Below, piece by piece: positions 27,026 to 34,964 of a stretch of DNA of 64,000 bases. Below the pieces are notes generated by a model. The model did not search any database, was not told where the DNA came from, and saw only the letters and a program-made list of their open reading frames with translations. Numbering within the stretch: position 1 is the stretch's first letter; each line of letters starts with the position of its first letter. The position numbers and the translations under genes are program-made. The stretch lies in NCBI RefSeq assembly GCF_009811555.1, contig NZ_BLIN01000002.1, forward strand, positions 806,001 to 870,000, given 5' to 3'. The stretch comes from Streptomyces caniferus (GTDB lineage: Bacteria > Actinomycetota > Actinomycetes > Streptomycetales > Streptomycetaceae).

Positions 27026-29412
27026 CAGGACCGACTCAGGTTCTCTTTCTGATTCTTGAGGTACCGGGCCCGTAGGCGGGATTCCTGCCCGGCGCGAGCT
27101 TGCAGCGTATCGGCAAACCCCTTGCAAAATTCGGTGAGCTTGTCCCCTGGCAGCATCCATGGCATGAGAACAGAGCCGTTACCACCGGCATTCTTGCTGA
27201 TCAGGTACTCACGACCAAGAGAGATCGTCGGATCAATCTCCATCGTGAGCATATAACGCGCCAGATCTGTCGCGGTGGCGACCGAACCGCCGAAGCGCTG
27301 AGTGAAGTAGTCCTTGAAGCGCGTCAGGCCACCAGTTTCTGCGTAATGATGACGGACAGCCTCGACAATTGTCTTCTTTCTGCGCACCCGCTCCGCGATC
27401 AGGTAACCATCGGCGTCCTCCACAAGGTCACCGAAACCGAACGTGGAGTCGACTCCGATCTTCCCCAGCTTGGCCTGGCAATAGGCATATCCGGACGGGT
27501 AGCTCTCATGGTCACGACGCCACTCCCCGTACAGGGTGTAGATGTCGCCGGCCCAGCCCCCCACGTCCCCGGCACCGCCCCGGGTGGCACTCGAAGGCTG
27601 CTCCTTCACCAAGTGGGCGTTGGCAGTGGCAAGCATGTGCTCGGCGCCGAGAAGGTGCCCGGTGAAAGGGTCCTTGTACTCGTCGTAGACGAACGCTCCG
27701 TGCTCATCGGCGTAGTCGATGAAACCTTGGTCCGGATCACCGATGAGCGCCCACCACTGGATATCACCGTACGAGCGGTGCCGCACGTACTCCATGACGA
27801 GTCGATTGGGGTCGCCTTTCCCGTAGCTCTTCGCCAGCCCATAGAGCATTTCGACGTACGAGATGAAGCCGTCAGCCGGGGAGGCCGTCCTGTTCACACT
27901 GTTCTGGCCATCGTCCGTACCCGCACGGTGGGCATCCTTATCCAGATCATAGGGACCGTCGGACGAGGGAATCTTACTGATCTCTTTGATCTGGGTGAAT
28001 GACCAGTTGGCCGGCATCGGAAAGCCGAGATTCCCGGAGAATCCCCATGACATCCCAGAGACAAAGGAATACCGCGCATAAGTTTCCTTCGTCACCTTCG
28101 AGCACACATTTCGCGATCCATAGACACCGTGAATGTAGCGTTTCTCCTTACTGCCGAGCGCCGACGAAATTCCGTAGAAGTAGGGGACAATGTTCGACGC
28201 TATCTCTTCACTGGTTGCATCGTAGTCGACAGCGAAATAGATGACGGTGCCACGATTGAATCCGTATGAAATAGCACGTTCATGCGCGAGAAGTCCGTGC
28301 TGGTAACCAGCCGTGTAGTTGAAGTCGACCAGCCGGCGCCCGTTGTCCTGAAAGATCGGGAATACTCTCAGCCCAGCCTTGAAAATGTTCTCCAGCTCGC
28401 CAGGCTTGAGGTACTTGTCGATGCTGTTCGGTGGCTGATAGATGTAGCGCCCAACATACCGGTGACCTGAATTGTAGAGATCCCGGCCTATGGCGGGGGT
28501 GATGGTGAACCGGGTGTCGCACCCATTGACCTGGCGGTCCGGGTCTCCGGTGGACACCAGCAGCTGAGCCCACGTGGCGAAGTCGCCTATCTCCGACGCG
28601 GGCAGACCGGAGAACTTCTGAAACTCCCCCACGAAGGTGGCGAGAGCGGAGTCGAACGAACTCTTGAAGCTGGTGATGTACGTCTTGGTGCCTGTGTACA
28701 CCGGCTCGTTGAAGACACAGGCCGCAGAGAAGAGTTGGACGAATACGCCCGAGCCTCCTTGGGACAGGACATGCCCCTTCAGTCCCGCCTTCGTGCCCTC
28801 CCCGAAGTTGCCGGTGACCTGGTCTTCAGGAATTCCGAGTTCGTACTGGATGGCTTTCATGAGCGCCGTCTGGACATCTCGCGAGTAAATCCCGTCGCAC
28901 GGCCCCACGTAGAAGGTTGACTTCTTGAAATAGCGGCCGTTCAGCCATCGCTGGATTTCCCGGACCTTGTCCGAACCGCCGGTGAGCAGCACGTACGCGT
29001 CCATGGTCAGCAGGGCTTTGAACAGCTTGGGCTGAACCATTCCATTCGAACCATCGAGACCCGCATTTCCCTTGAGCTGAGCAACCGACTGCGCCGTCGC
29101 ACTGTCGTACGTCCCTGCACCGTCACCGCCCCAGTAGCCCTTGCAGAACAGCGCGTGCTGGACGATCTTCCTGATGTTGACATTCGGTTCGCCCGAACCG
29201 ACATCTCCGCGCGCAGACAGCTTGGACAAGGTGGTGGGACCAAAGCTGTCCGAGAGAGTGGGGATCCCCAGTTCGTGCTGCAGTGCACGAGTAAGGGAGT
29301 ACATGGTTGCCCAGCCGGTGCGCCCGTCCTCCGGGCACTTCGTATATCCCGCCACTCTCGCATAGGTCGCATTGACCCACTTCTGGGCAGCAAGCACTTT
29401 GTCGTCAGCCAT
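27025..29412 (-). CDS. large DUF1906 (Rv2525c-like) glycoside-hydrolase-fold protein
   Basis: A 795-residue protein. Residues about 1-270 contain peptidoglycan-binding-like helical repeats (ALQHELGIPTLSDSFGPTTLSKL, AIQYELGIPEDQVTGNFGEGTKAGL). About 297-480 is a DUF1906/Rv2525c-like barrel (NGCDTRFTITP, YVGRYIYQPP, VFPIFQDNGRR, TVIYFAVDYDATSEEI). The last 310 residues match nothing I know. There is no signal peptide or membrane helix, which is odd for a wall-binding protein. The ATG at 29412 (MADDKVLAAQKW) with GGAGAGAAGAGA upstream is preferred to the longer frame. AT content is clearly raised relative to neighbours. Confidence 0.78.
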   Translation of the reverse strand: MADDKVLAAQKWVNATYARVAGYTKCPEDGRTGWATMYSLTRALQHELGIPTLSDSFGPTTLSKLSARGDVGSGEPNVNIRKIVQHALFCKGYWGGDGAGTYDSATAQSVAQLKGNAGLDGSNGMVQPKLFKALLTMDAYVLLTGGSDKVREIQRWLNGRYFKKSTFYVGPCDGIYSRDVQTALMKAIQYELGIPEDQVTGNFGEGTKAGLKGHVLSQGGSGVFVQLFSAACVFNEPVYTGTKTYITSFKSSFDSALATFVGEFQKFSGLPASEIGDFATWAQLLVSTGDPDRQVNGCDTRFTITPAIGRDLYNSGHRYVGRYIYQPPNSIDKYLKPGELENIFKAGLRVFPIFQDNGRRLVDFNYTAGYQHGLLAHERAISYGFNRGTVIYFAVDYDATSEEIASNIVPYFYGISSALGSKEKRYIHGVYGSRNVCSKVTKETYARYSFVSGMSWGFSGNLGFPMPANWSFTQIKEISKIPSSDGPYDLDKDAHRAGTDDGQNSVNRTASPADGFISYVEMLYGLAKSYGKGDPNRLVMEYVRHRSYGDIQWWALIGDPDQGFIDYADEHGAFVYDEYKDPFTGHLLGAEHMLATANAHLVKEQPSSATRGGAGDVGGWAGDIYTLYGEWRRDHESYPSGYAYCQAKLGKIGVDSTFGFGDLVEDADGYLIAERVRRKKTIVEAVRHHYAETGGLTRFKDYFTQRFGGSVATATDLARYMLTMEIDPTISLGREYLISKNAGGNGSVLMPWMLPGDKLTEFCKGFADTLQARAGQESRLRARYLKNQKENLSRS

Positions 29413-29641
29413 GTCTCTTCTCTCCATAGGTGAACGCCGAAGGCTCCGCCGGTACGCCTCTCCGGCGTCCGGAACGGGCAGTGCGGTGGTGTGGCGTATG
29501 CATCTGATGACGACGGCCGGGGCTTCTGGCGCAGCACGGCCGGACTGTTGCAGCGAAAAGGCGACGAGCGCTCCCGCCGGACAGCAGAATGCTGTTCCCG
29601 GAGGGTTTTGACGGTTCTGCTCGGCTCGTTGATGACTTCCG

Positions 29642-29674
29642 GTGGCCCGCAACCGCGGGGCGGTTGCGGGCCAC
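29642..29674 (-). terminator. terminator hairpin after the SapA-like gene
   Basis: A perfect 15-bp stem GTGGCCCGCAACCGC (29642-29656) and complement (29660-29674). It lies in the 409-bp gap 29413-29821, which also holds a 7-bp GGGCGCC/GGCGCCC hairpin at 29700-29718 and no gene that I can support. The promoter of the DUF1906 operon should be here too. Confidence 0.65.
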
Positions 29675-29821
29675 GGCCCTGGGCGGAGAGCCAACGAAAG
29701 GGCGCCCGTTCGGCGCCCCGGCGCTCATCCTGCCGTCCCGTTTTTTGTCACCGCCATGGCGCATGCGGTGGCAACCTGGCCGACAGGAATGCACTGCACG
29801 CCCTGTCAGTTACTCCAATGA

Positions 29822-30346
29822 TCAGTCACACGGCGGGACGGTCGTCACCCTGTCGATGAGCGCGGCGTGGGAGCTCTTGGAGTCCTTCATGATTGCGGTG
29901 ACTGTCGCGCAGAATCCGGATTTGACGCGGACCGGGCCGGCGTACTGGCTGAAGTTGCCCTCATCCGTGACGCACGGCTGACCGTGAGAGTTCTCGCACA
30001 GCTTGAGCTTCATGTACTTGGTGAAGCCCGAGTTGTTGTCGAAGACGGCGCAGGACGCTCCGGCTGCGTTCTTGTAGGTGAAGAGAGTTCCGAAGCGAGT
30101 CGCGTCCGGCAAGCGCTCGGCGTACGTGAGCGCATATCCGGAGCCGCACAGCGAGGCCATCGCCTGCACCGCCTGCGGGTCGGCCGCGGCGATGGCCCGG
30201 GTTTCACTCTTCGCCTCCGGCAGGAGTGTGACGCCGGAGGCCTTCGGCGTCGCGACAGCAGAAGCTTGCGGAACGACGAGCCCAAAGGCCGCAATCGATG
30301 TCACGGCCACCAGAACACGGGCTGTGGACTGTAACTTGCCAGGCAT
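29822..30346 (-). CDS. secreted SapA-like protein
   Basis: A 174-residue protein with a Sec signal peptide (ARVLVAVTSIAAFGLVVPQASAVA). The mature part has paired cysteines and the pattern CGSGYAL, FTYKNAAGASCAVFDN, YAGPVRVKSGFC, similar to the spore-associated protein A family. The six or so Cys suggest disulfides outside the cell. The ATG at 30346 follows GGGGGAA by 5 nt. A role in spore or aerial surface is inferred from the family only. Confidence 0.6.
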   Translation of the reverse strand: MPGKLQSTARVLVAVTSIAAFGLVVPQASAVATPKASGVTLLPEAKSETRAIAAADPQAVQAMASLCGSGYALTYAERLPDATRFGTLFTYKNAAGASCAVFDNNSGFTKYMKLKLCENSHGQPCVTDEGNFSQYAGPVRVKSGFCATVTAIMKDSKSSHAALIDRVTTVPPCD

Positions 30347-30845
30347 ATGTTTCCCCCATAGATGCCGATCCGTGGTGCAAGACCAGAGGCCAGACAGCAG
30401 CTGCTCCCCAACAGCCCCTGGCTCACGGCGAGTTCATTCGCCTCGGGATCAGCGCGGAGCTTAGCGGTGGAACGCTTGTCCGGGAAAGGGGGAATCTTCC
30501 CCCAGCCCGGCGGGCTCCGGCCCGTCGCGACGGCTTGTCACGACCACAGGGCGGTTCAGAGTCAACACGCGGACGGTATAAGCCACTCATCCCCGCTGGC
30601 GCTACATAGCGTCAGCATGTGCTATCCATCACGATTCTTCACACGTACCGATTTGTCGCTCTGCTGGGGACTTCGCGGGCAGCGACGCAACCCGCCATGG
30701 ACGCAGTCACTGACGAGTCGTCGCTGTGCCGCGTCGGAGGATCCTGCGCGCCGGCCCTCACCGGGCCCCAGCGCTTCGCCCCCGGGGAAGAGTCTCGCCT
30801 GGAAAGGCCGCACGCCCTTCGAGGTGCAGCCGCACGGTTCTCATA
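30347..30845. other. gene-free stretch
   Basis: About 500 bp with no frame showing domain similarity or a good ribosome binding site. An imperfect inverted repeat CTGGCGCT/AGCGTCAG is at 30596-30615. The promoter of the SapA-like gene should lie here. Confidence 0.5.
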
Positions 30846-30885
30846 CGAGAGAGGGGCACCCGAAACGTCGGGTGCCCCTCTCTCG
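30846..30885 (-). terminator. terminator of the penicillin-binding protein gene
   Basis: A perfect 18-bp stem (CGAGAGAGGGGCACCCGA at 30846-30863, complement 30868-30885) with a 4-nt loop, 20 bp beyond the stop codon. Confidence 0.87.
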
Positions 30886-30905
30886 GTGCCGGCCGGACTG
30901 ACGCG

Positions 30906-33179
30906 TCAGTTGAAGCCGGGCAGACTGTCGGCCTTGTTTCCGCCTGTCTCGTCCCCGGTACCACCGGTTGGGTTGCCGTCGCCGCCGGCGCCGCCGCCGT
31001 CCACCCCGCCGTCCGGCGAGCCGGAGCCGGACGGGACGGGCGGGCTCGGCCGCCCGCTGTTGGTCGGTGAGGGCGGCCCGCTCGGCTTCGTCGGGGTCGG
31101 CGAGGGCGAACCGCTCGGCGTCTTGGACGGACTCGGGCTGGACGACGGCGTGTGGCTCGGCGTCGGGGTGGGGGTCGGGGGGATCGCGGCACCCATGTTG
31201 GTGTCCAGGTCGAAGTCCGCGGCGGTGTTGCCGTTCAGCGCGGCCTCGGTGTAGTCCGCCCACACCCGGGCCGGGTAGCCGCCGCCGTTGACCCGGCCGT
31301 CGCCGCCGGCGTTCTTGAGCGTGACCTGCCGGCCGCCCTGGGGCGACTCGCCGAACATGCCCACGGCGGTGACCAGCTTGGGCGTGTAGCCCACGAACCA
31401 CGCCGACTTGTCGTCGTCGGAGGTGCCGGTCTTGCCCGCCGCCTTGTAGGCGGTGTTCTTCACGGCATCCGAGGCGGTGCCGTCGTTGACCACACCCGTC
31501 AGGACGGAGGTGACGGTGTCGGCGGTCTGGCGGCTGAGCACCTGCTCGCCGATCGGGTTCTTCAGCGGCACCTTGGTGTCGACGCCGTTGACGCTGTGCG
31601 AGGCCCGGGTGACCAGCGTCGGGGTGACCTTCTTGCCGTGGTTGTCGAGGGTGGCGTAGGCCCCGGCCATCTGGAGCGGGCTGGCGCCCATGGTGCCCAG
31701 GGTCATGGCGGGCTTGACGTCCATCCTGTCGTCCATGCCGAGACTGACCGCGGTCCTCTTGACGTTCTCCAGGCCGACGTCCGCGCCCATCTGCGCGAAG
31801 ACCGCGTTGACGGAGTTGTTGGTCGCCGTCTGGACGCTGATCTTCCCGTACGGCTGCTCGTCCTCGTTGGGCGGCGCGAAGGGGATGGTGCCGCCGACGA
31901 CCGGACGGCGGTTACGGCCGTCGTAGATGGTGTTCGGGGTGATCGGGACGCGGTCCTGGGTGACCGCGTTGTTCTCCATGGCGGAGGCCAGGATCAGCGG
32001 CTTGAAGGTGGAGGCGGCCTGGTAGTCGGTGCGGGTGGCGTTGTTCCGGTAGTGCTTGGGCGGGCCCTCGCCGCCGTACATCGCCACGATGCGACCGGTC
32101 TTGGGGTCCACCGAGGTGGCGCCGAGCTGGGCGTCCGCGTCGACCTTGCGCTTCTTGGGGTCGAGGTCGGCGAGGAGCTTGCGCTTGACGGCCTTCTCCA
32201 GCGCCTGCTGCTTGTTCTTGTCGATGCCGAGGGTGACCGTCCAGCCGCCGGCCGCGAACTGCTTCTCGTCGACGCCCTGCGCGAAGAGCTCCTGCTTGGC
32301 CTGCTCGACGAGGTAGTTGGTCTGGCCGCTCACACCGGGCGGCGGCTTGGGGTCGTTCGGCTTCTTGAAGGTCTGCTTGCGGCGGTCCTCCGGGGAGAGC
32401 CACTTCATCTCGACCATGTTGTCGAGGGTGTAGGCCCAGCGCTCCTGGACCCGCTTCTGGCCGGCGGGGGTCGCGATGGCCCAGTCGTACTGGCTCGGCG
32501 CCTGGAGCAGCGAGGCCAGGTAGGCGCCCTGCGAGACGGTCAGCTTCTCGACGTCCACGCCGTAGTAGGCCTGGGCGGCGGCCTGGATGCCGTAGGCGCC
32601 GCGGCCGTAGTAGCTGGTGTTGATGTAGCCGGCGAGGATGTCGTCCTTGCCGAACTTGTTGTCCACCTTGAGCGAGATGACGATCTCCTGGAGCTTGCGG
32701 GAAACCGTCTGCTCCTGGCTCAGGTAGTAGTTCTTGACGTACTGCTGGGTGATCGTCGAACCACCCTGCTTGCCATGGCCCATCACCGTGTTGAAGATGC
32801 CGCGCATGGTGCCCATCAGGTCGACACCGGAGTCGTGGAAGAAGTTCTTGTTCTCCGCGGCGACGAAGGTGCGCTGGACGTCCTTGGGTATGCGGTTCAG
32901 CGGGACGTTCTCACGGTTGCGCAGACCGGTACGCGCCATGACCTTGCCGTTGGCGTACTTGTAGACGTTGCTCTGCAGCTTGGCTTCGTTGTTGCCCTTG
33001 GGAATGTCCACGTACAGATACAGGCCGATGAAGCCGAGGATGCCCAGCAGGCATACCCCGAGGAAGGCTCCGAGGAGCTTCTTCCAGGTGAAGAAGCGGC
33101 GTATGCCGGACTTCTTGTCCTTCGTTCTGGCCCGGCGGGCGCTTCCCTGTCGCGCCCGTCTCGCGTCCGCTCGGCCCAT
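30906..33179 (-). CDS. class A penicillin-binding protein (transglycosylase/transpeptidase)
   Basis: A 757-residue bifunctional peptidoglycan synthase. A basic cytoplasmic tail and one transmembrane helix (LGAFLGVCLLGILGFIGLYLYV) precede the GT51 domain (FVAAENKNFFHDSGVD, GGSTITQQYVKNYYL, GAYGIQAAAQAYYG). The transpeptidase domain has the three active motifs STFK, SVN and KTGT. The last 100 residues are a Pro/Ser/Thr/Gly-rich tail. In the first GT51 motif Asp is replaced by Asn (ENK for EDR/EDK). The ATG at 33179 (MGRADARRARQ) is chosen over an in-frame start 38 codons upstream. It is divergent from the SPFH gene. Confidence 0.93.
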   Translation of the reverse strand: MGRADARRARQGSARRARTKDKKSGIRRFFTWKKLLGAFLGVCLLGILGFIGLYLYVDIPKGNNEAKLQSNVYKYANGKVMARTGLRNRENVPLNRIPKDVQRTFVAAENKNFFHDSGVDLMGTMRGIFNTVMGHGKQGGSTITQQYVKNYYLSQEQTVSRKLQEIVISLKVDNKFGKDDILAGYINTSYYGRGAYGIQAAAQAYYGVDVEKLTVSQGAYLASLLQAPSQYDWAIATPAGQKRVQERWAYTLDNMVEMKWLSPEDRRKQTFKKPNDPKPPPGVSGQTNYLVEQAKQELFAQGVDEKQFAAGGWTVTLGIDKNKQQALEKAVKRKLLADLDPKKRKVDADAQLGATSVDPKTGRIVAMYGGEGPPKHYRNNATRTDYQAASTFKPLILASAMENNAVTQDRVPITPNTIYDGRNRRPVVGGTIPFAPPNEDEQPYGKISVQTATNNSVNAVFAQMGADVGLENVKRTAVSLGMDDRMDVKPAMTLGTMGASPLQMAGAYATLDNHGKKVTPTLVTRASHSVNGVDTKVPLKNPIGEQVLSRQTADTVTSVLTGVVNDGTASDAVKNTAYKAAGKTGTSDDDKSAWFVGYTPKLVTAVGMFGESPQGGRQVTLKNAGGDGRVNGGGYPARVWADYTEAALNGNTAADFDLDTNMGAAIPPTPTPTPSHTPSSSPSPSKTPSGSPSPTPTKPSGPPSPTNSGRPSPPVPSGSGSPDGGVDGGGAGGDGNPTGGTGDETGGNKADSLPGFN

Positions 33180-33487
33180 CGCTTCAGCAACTCCAGTCGT
33201 TCCGCCCCCAGCTAACTCAGCTGTTGAAGCTAACACCGCATCTATAAACAAATACTCATCGATCAAGGCTTTTCCTGACGTGACAAACAGCACCCGGCAT
33301 CACGGAACCAAGGGGTGGGTTTTGCGCGTCGCCACGGCCCCACCTGGGAACTTTCCGCCGACGGACCCCCGTGCGACCTCTGGACACCCCACCGTCCCAG
33401 GGATTAAAGTGCTATCACTTTGCTAGACCAGAGACATCACCCCTTGCGGCCGACATCACGTACCGCATGGGGAGAAACGGGGATTCC
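33180..33487. other. divergent promoter region between PBP and SPFH genes
   Basis: 308 bp, unusually AT-rich at 33205-33290 (tataaacaaatactcatcg), which should hold the PBP promoter. The SPFH side carries the dyad listed separately. Confidence 0.5.
33406..33421 (+). promoter_or_regulatory. AAAGTG-CTAT-CACTTT dyad upstream of the SPFH gene
   Basis: A perfect 6-bp inverted repeat with a 4-bp centre, 66 bp before the SPFH start in an AT-rich island. The symmetry and position are those of an operator or promoter element. I do not know the regulator. Confidence 0.5.
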
Positions 33488-34459
33488 ATGTCCGACCAGA
33501 CACCGGCCGACCGCTCCGCCGATCCCGGCGAGGACCTCGCCGCCGACGCTCCCGAGATGCCCCGCCCGCAGGTCCGCGAGGTCCCGGCGCACAGCATTCC
33601 GGGCGGCCTCGCCCTCCTGCTGACCGTGCTCGGCGTGGCGCTGGGCATCGCCGCGATCATCGTCGGCGGCGTACTCGGCGACGGCGGCCACAAGGCGGCC
33701 GGTGTGCCGATGATCATCGCCGGCGTCCTGCTGCTCCTCGGCTCCTTCTTCTGCATGACCGGCGTGAAGATGGTCGCGCCCGGCGAGGCCCGGGTCATCC
33801 AGCTCTTCGGACGGTACGTCGGCACCATCCGCACCGACGGGCTGCGCTGGGTGAACCCGCTCACCAGCGCCCGGAAGATCTCCACCCGGGTGCGCAACCA
33901 CGAGACCGCCGTCCTCAAGGTCAACGACGCCTACGGCAACCCGATCGAGCTGGCCTCGATCGTGGTCTGGCAGGTCGAGGACACCGCCCAGGCGCTCTTC
34001 GAGGTCGACGACTTCCTGGAGTTCGTCGCCACCCAGACCGAGGCGGCAGTCCGGCACATCGCCATCGAGTACCCCTATGACGCACACGACGAGAACGCCC
34101 TGTCGCTGCGCGGCAACGCCGAGGAGATCACCGAGAAGCTCGCCCTGGAGCTGACCGCACGGGTCCAGGCCGCCGGCGTACGGATCATCGAGTCCCGCTT
34201 CAGCCACCTCGCCTACGCCCCCGAGATCGCCTCCGCGATGCTCCAGCGGCAGCAGGCCGGCGCGGTGGTCGCGGCCCGCCAGCAGATCGTCGAGGGCGCG
34301 GTCGGCATGGTCGAGCAGGCGCTGGACCGGATCAGCCAGCAGGGCATCGTCGAGCTGGACGAGGAACGGAAGGCGGCCATGGTCAGCAATCTGATGGTGG
34401 TGCTCTGCGGCGACCGGGCCGCCCAGCCGGTCCTGAACACGGGCTCCCTCTACCAGTGA
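33488..34459 (+). CDS. SPFH/Band 7 (stomatin-like) membrane protein
   Basis: A 323-residue protein. Two hydrophobic helices ([23 protein letters not shown] and [18 protein letters not shown]) anchor it. The SPFH domain follows ([47 protein letters not shown]) and then a coiled-coil ending in [20 protein letters not shown]. Such proteins organise membrane microdomains or proteases. The ATG at 33488 has GGGGA 5 nt upstream. It probably forms a unit with the small gene at 34524. Confidence 0.9.
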   Translation: MSDQTPADRSADPGEDLAADAPEMPRPQVREVPAHSIPGGLALLLTVLGVALGIAAIIVGGVLGDGGHKAAGVPMIIAGVLLLLGSFFCMTGVKMVAPGEARVIQLFGRYVGTIRTDGLRWVNPLTSARKISTRVRNHETAVLKVNDAYGNPIELASIVVWQVEDTAQALFEVDDFLEFVATQTEAAVRHIAIEYPYDAHDENALSLRGNAEEITEKLALELTARVQAAGVRIIESRFSHLAYAPEIASAMLQRQQAGAVVAARQQIVEGAVGMVEQALDRISQQGIVELDEERKAAMVSNLMVVLCGDRAAQPVLNTGSLYQ

Positions 34460-34523
34460 GCGAGCGCACCGCGGACCGGCGCGCGCCGAGCGCGGGCGAG
34501 GCCGGACGAAGCGAGGCTTCGGC

Positions 34524-34805
34524 ATGAGTGCCGACACCCCCGAGGGGCCCGACGCCGAGAGCGGGCGGGCCCCCGCGCGACAGCCGCAGCGGCGCAAGCA
34601 GGTGCTGCTGCGGCTGGACCCGTCGATCCATGACGCGCTGACCCGGTGGGCCGACGACGAGCTGCGCAGCGCCAACGCGCAGATCGAGTTCCTGCTCCGC
34701 AAGGCGCTGTCGGAGGCGGGGCGACTGCCCCGCGGGGCGGGGGCGATCCCGCGGCGGGGGCGGCCGCCCAAGCAGCCGAGGGACGACCGGCCACCGGGGG
34801 CCTGA
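34524..34805 (+). CDS. small basic ribbon-helix-helix-like protein
   Basis: A 93-residue protein with a KQVLLRLDPSIHDALTRWADDELRS-type strand-helix-helix core (residues about 25-62), like Arc/MetJ antitoxins, then a Gly/Arg/Pro tail. It lies 64 bp after the SPFH gene on the same strand. No toxin partner is visible, so a general regulatory role or SPFH partner is equally possible. Confidence 0.7.
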   Translation: MSADTPEGPDAESGRAPARQPQRRKQVLLRLDPSIHDALTRWADDELRSANAQIEFLLRKALSEAGRLPRGAGAIPRRGRPPKQPRDDRPPGA

Positions 34806-34855
34806 GGGGCCGGACACCGGGTGAACGGGACGACGCGTACGCTAAACGCCAGATG

Positions 34856-34885
34856 TATACACCGTGCGTATAGATCTCCTATAGA
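34856..34885 (+). promoter_or_regulatory. promoter and PadR-type operator of the first permease gene
   Basis: TATAC-N7-GTATA at 34856-34872 is a dyad shared with the padR promoter (14 of 17 bases identical). TATACA (34856-34861) and TATAGA (34880-34885) are 18 bp apart and form a plausible -35/-10 pair, so the operator would overlap the -35 and spacer. Confidence 0.62.
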
Positions 34886-34964
34886 GTGCGCGGTGCACCC
34901 CTGGTCCGGCGCGTCCGCAGGCCCCACGGGGCGTATCCCTGCCCGTACTCCCTAAGGCCCGCCC

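Noticed and set aside
25885..30346. Prophage or contractile-injection cluster around the DUF1906 gene
   Set aside because: No tail sheath, tube, baseplate, integrase or terminase gene is present; only the absence of a signal peptide hinted at it.
30362..30901. Open frames in the gap between the SapA-like and PBP genes
   Set aside because: No domain similarity and no ribosome binding site; one runs through the PBP terminator.
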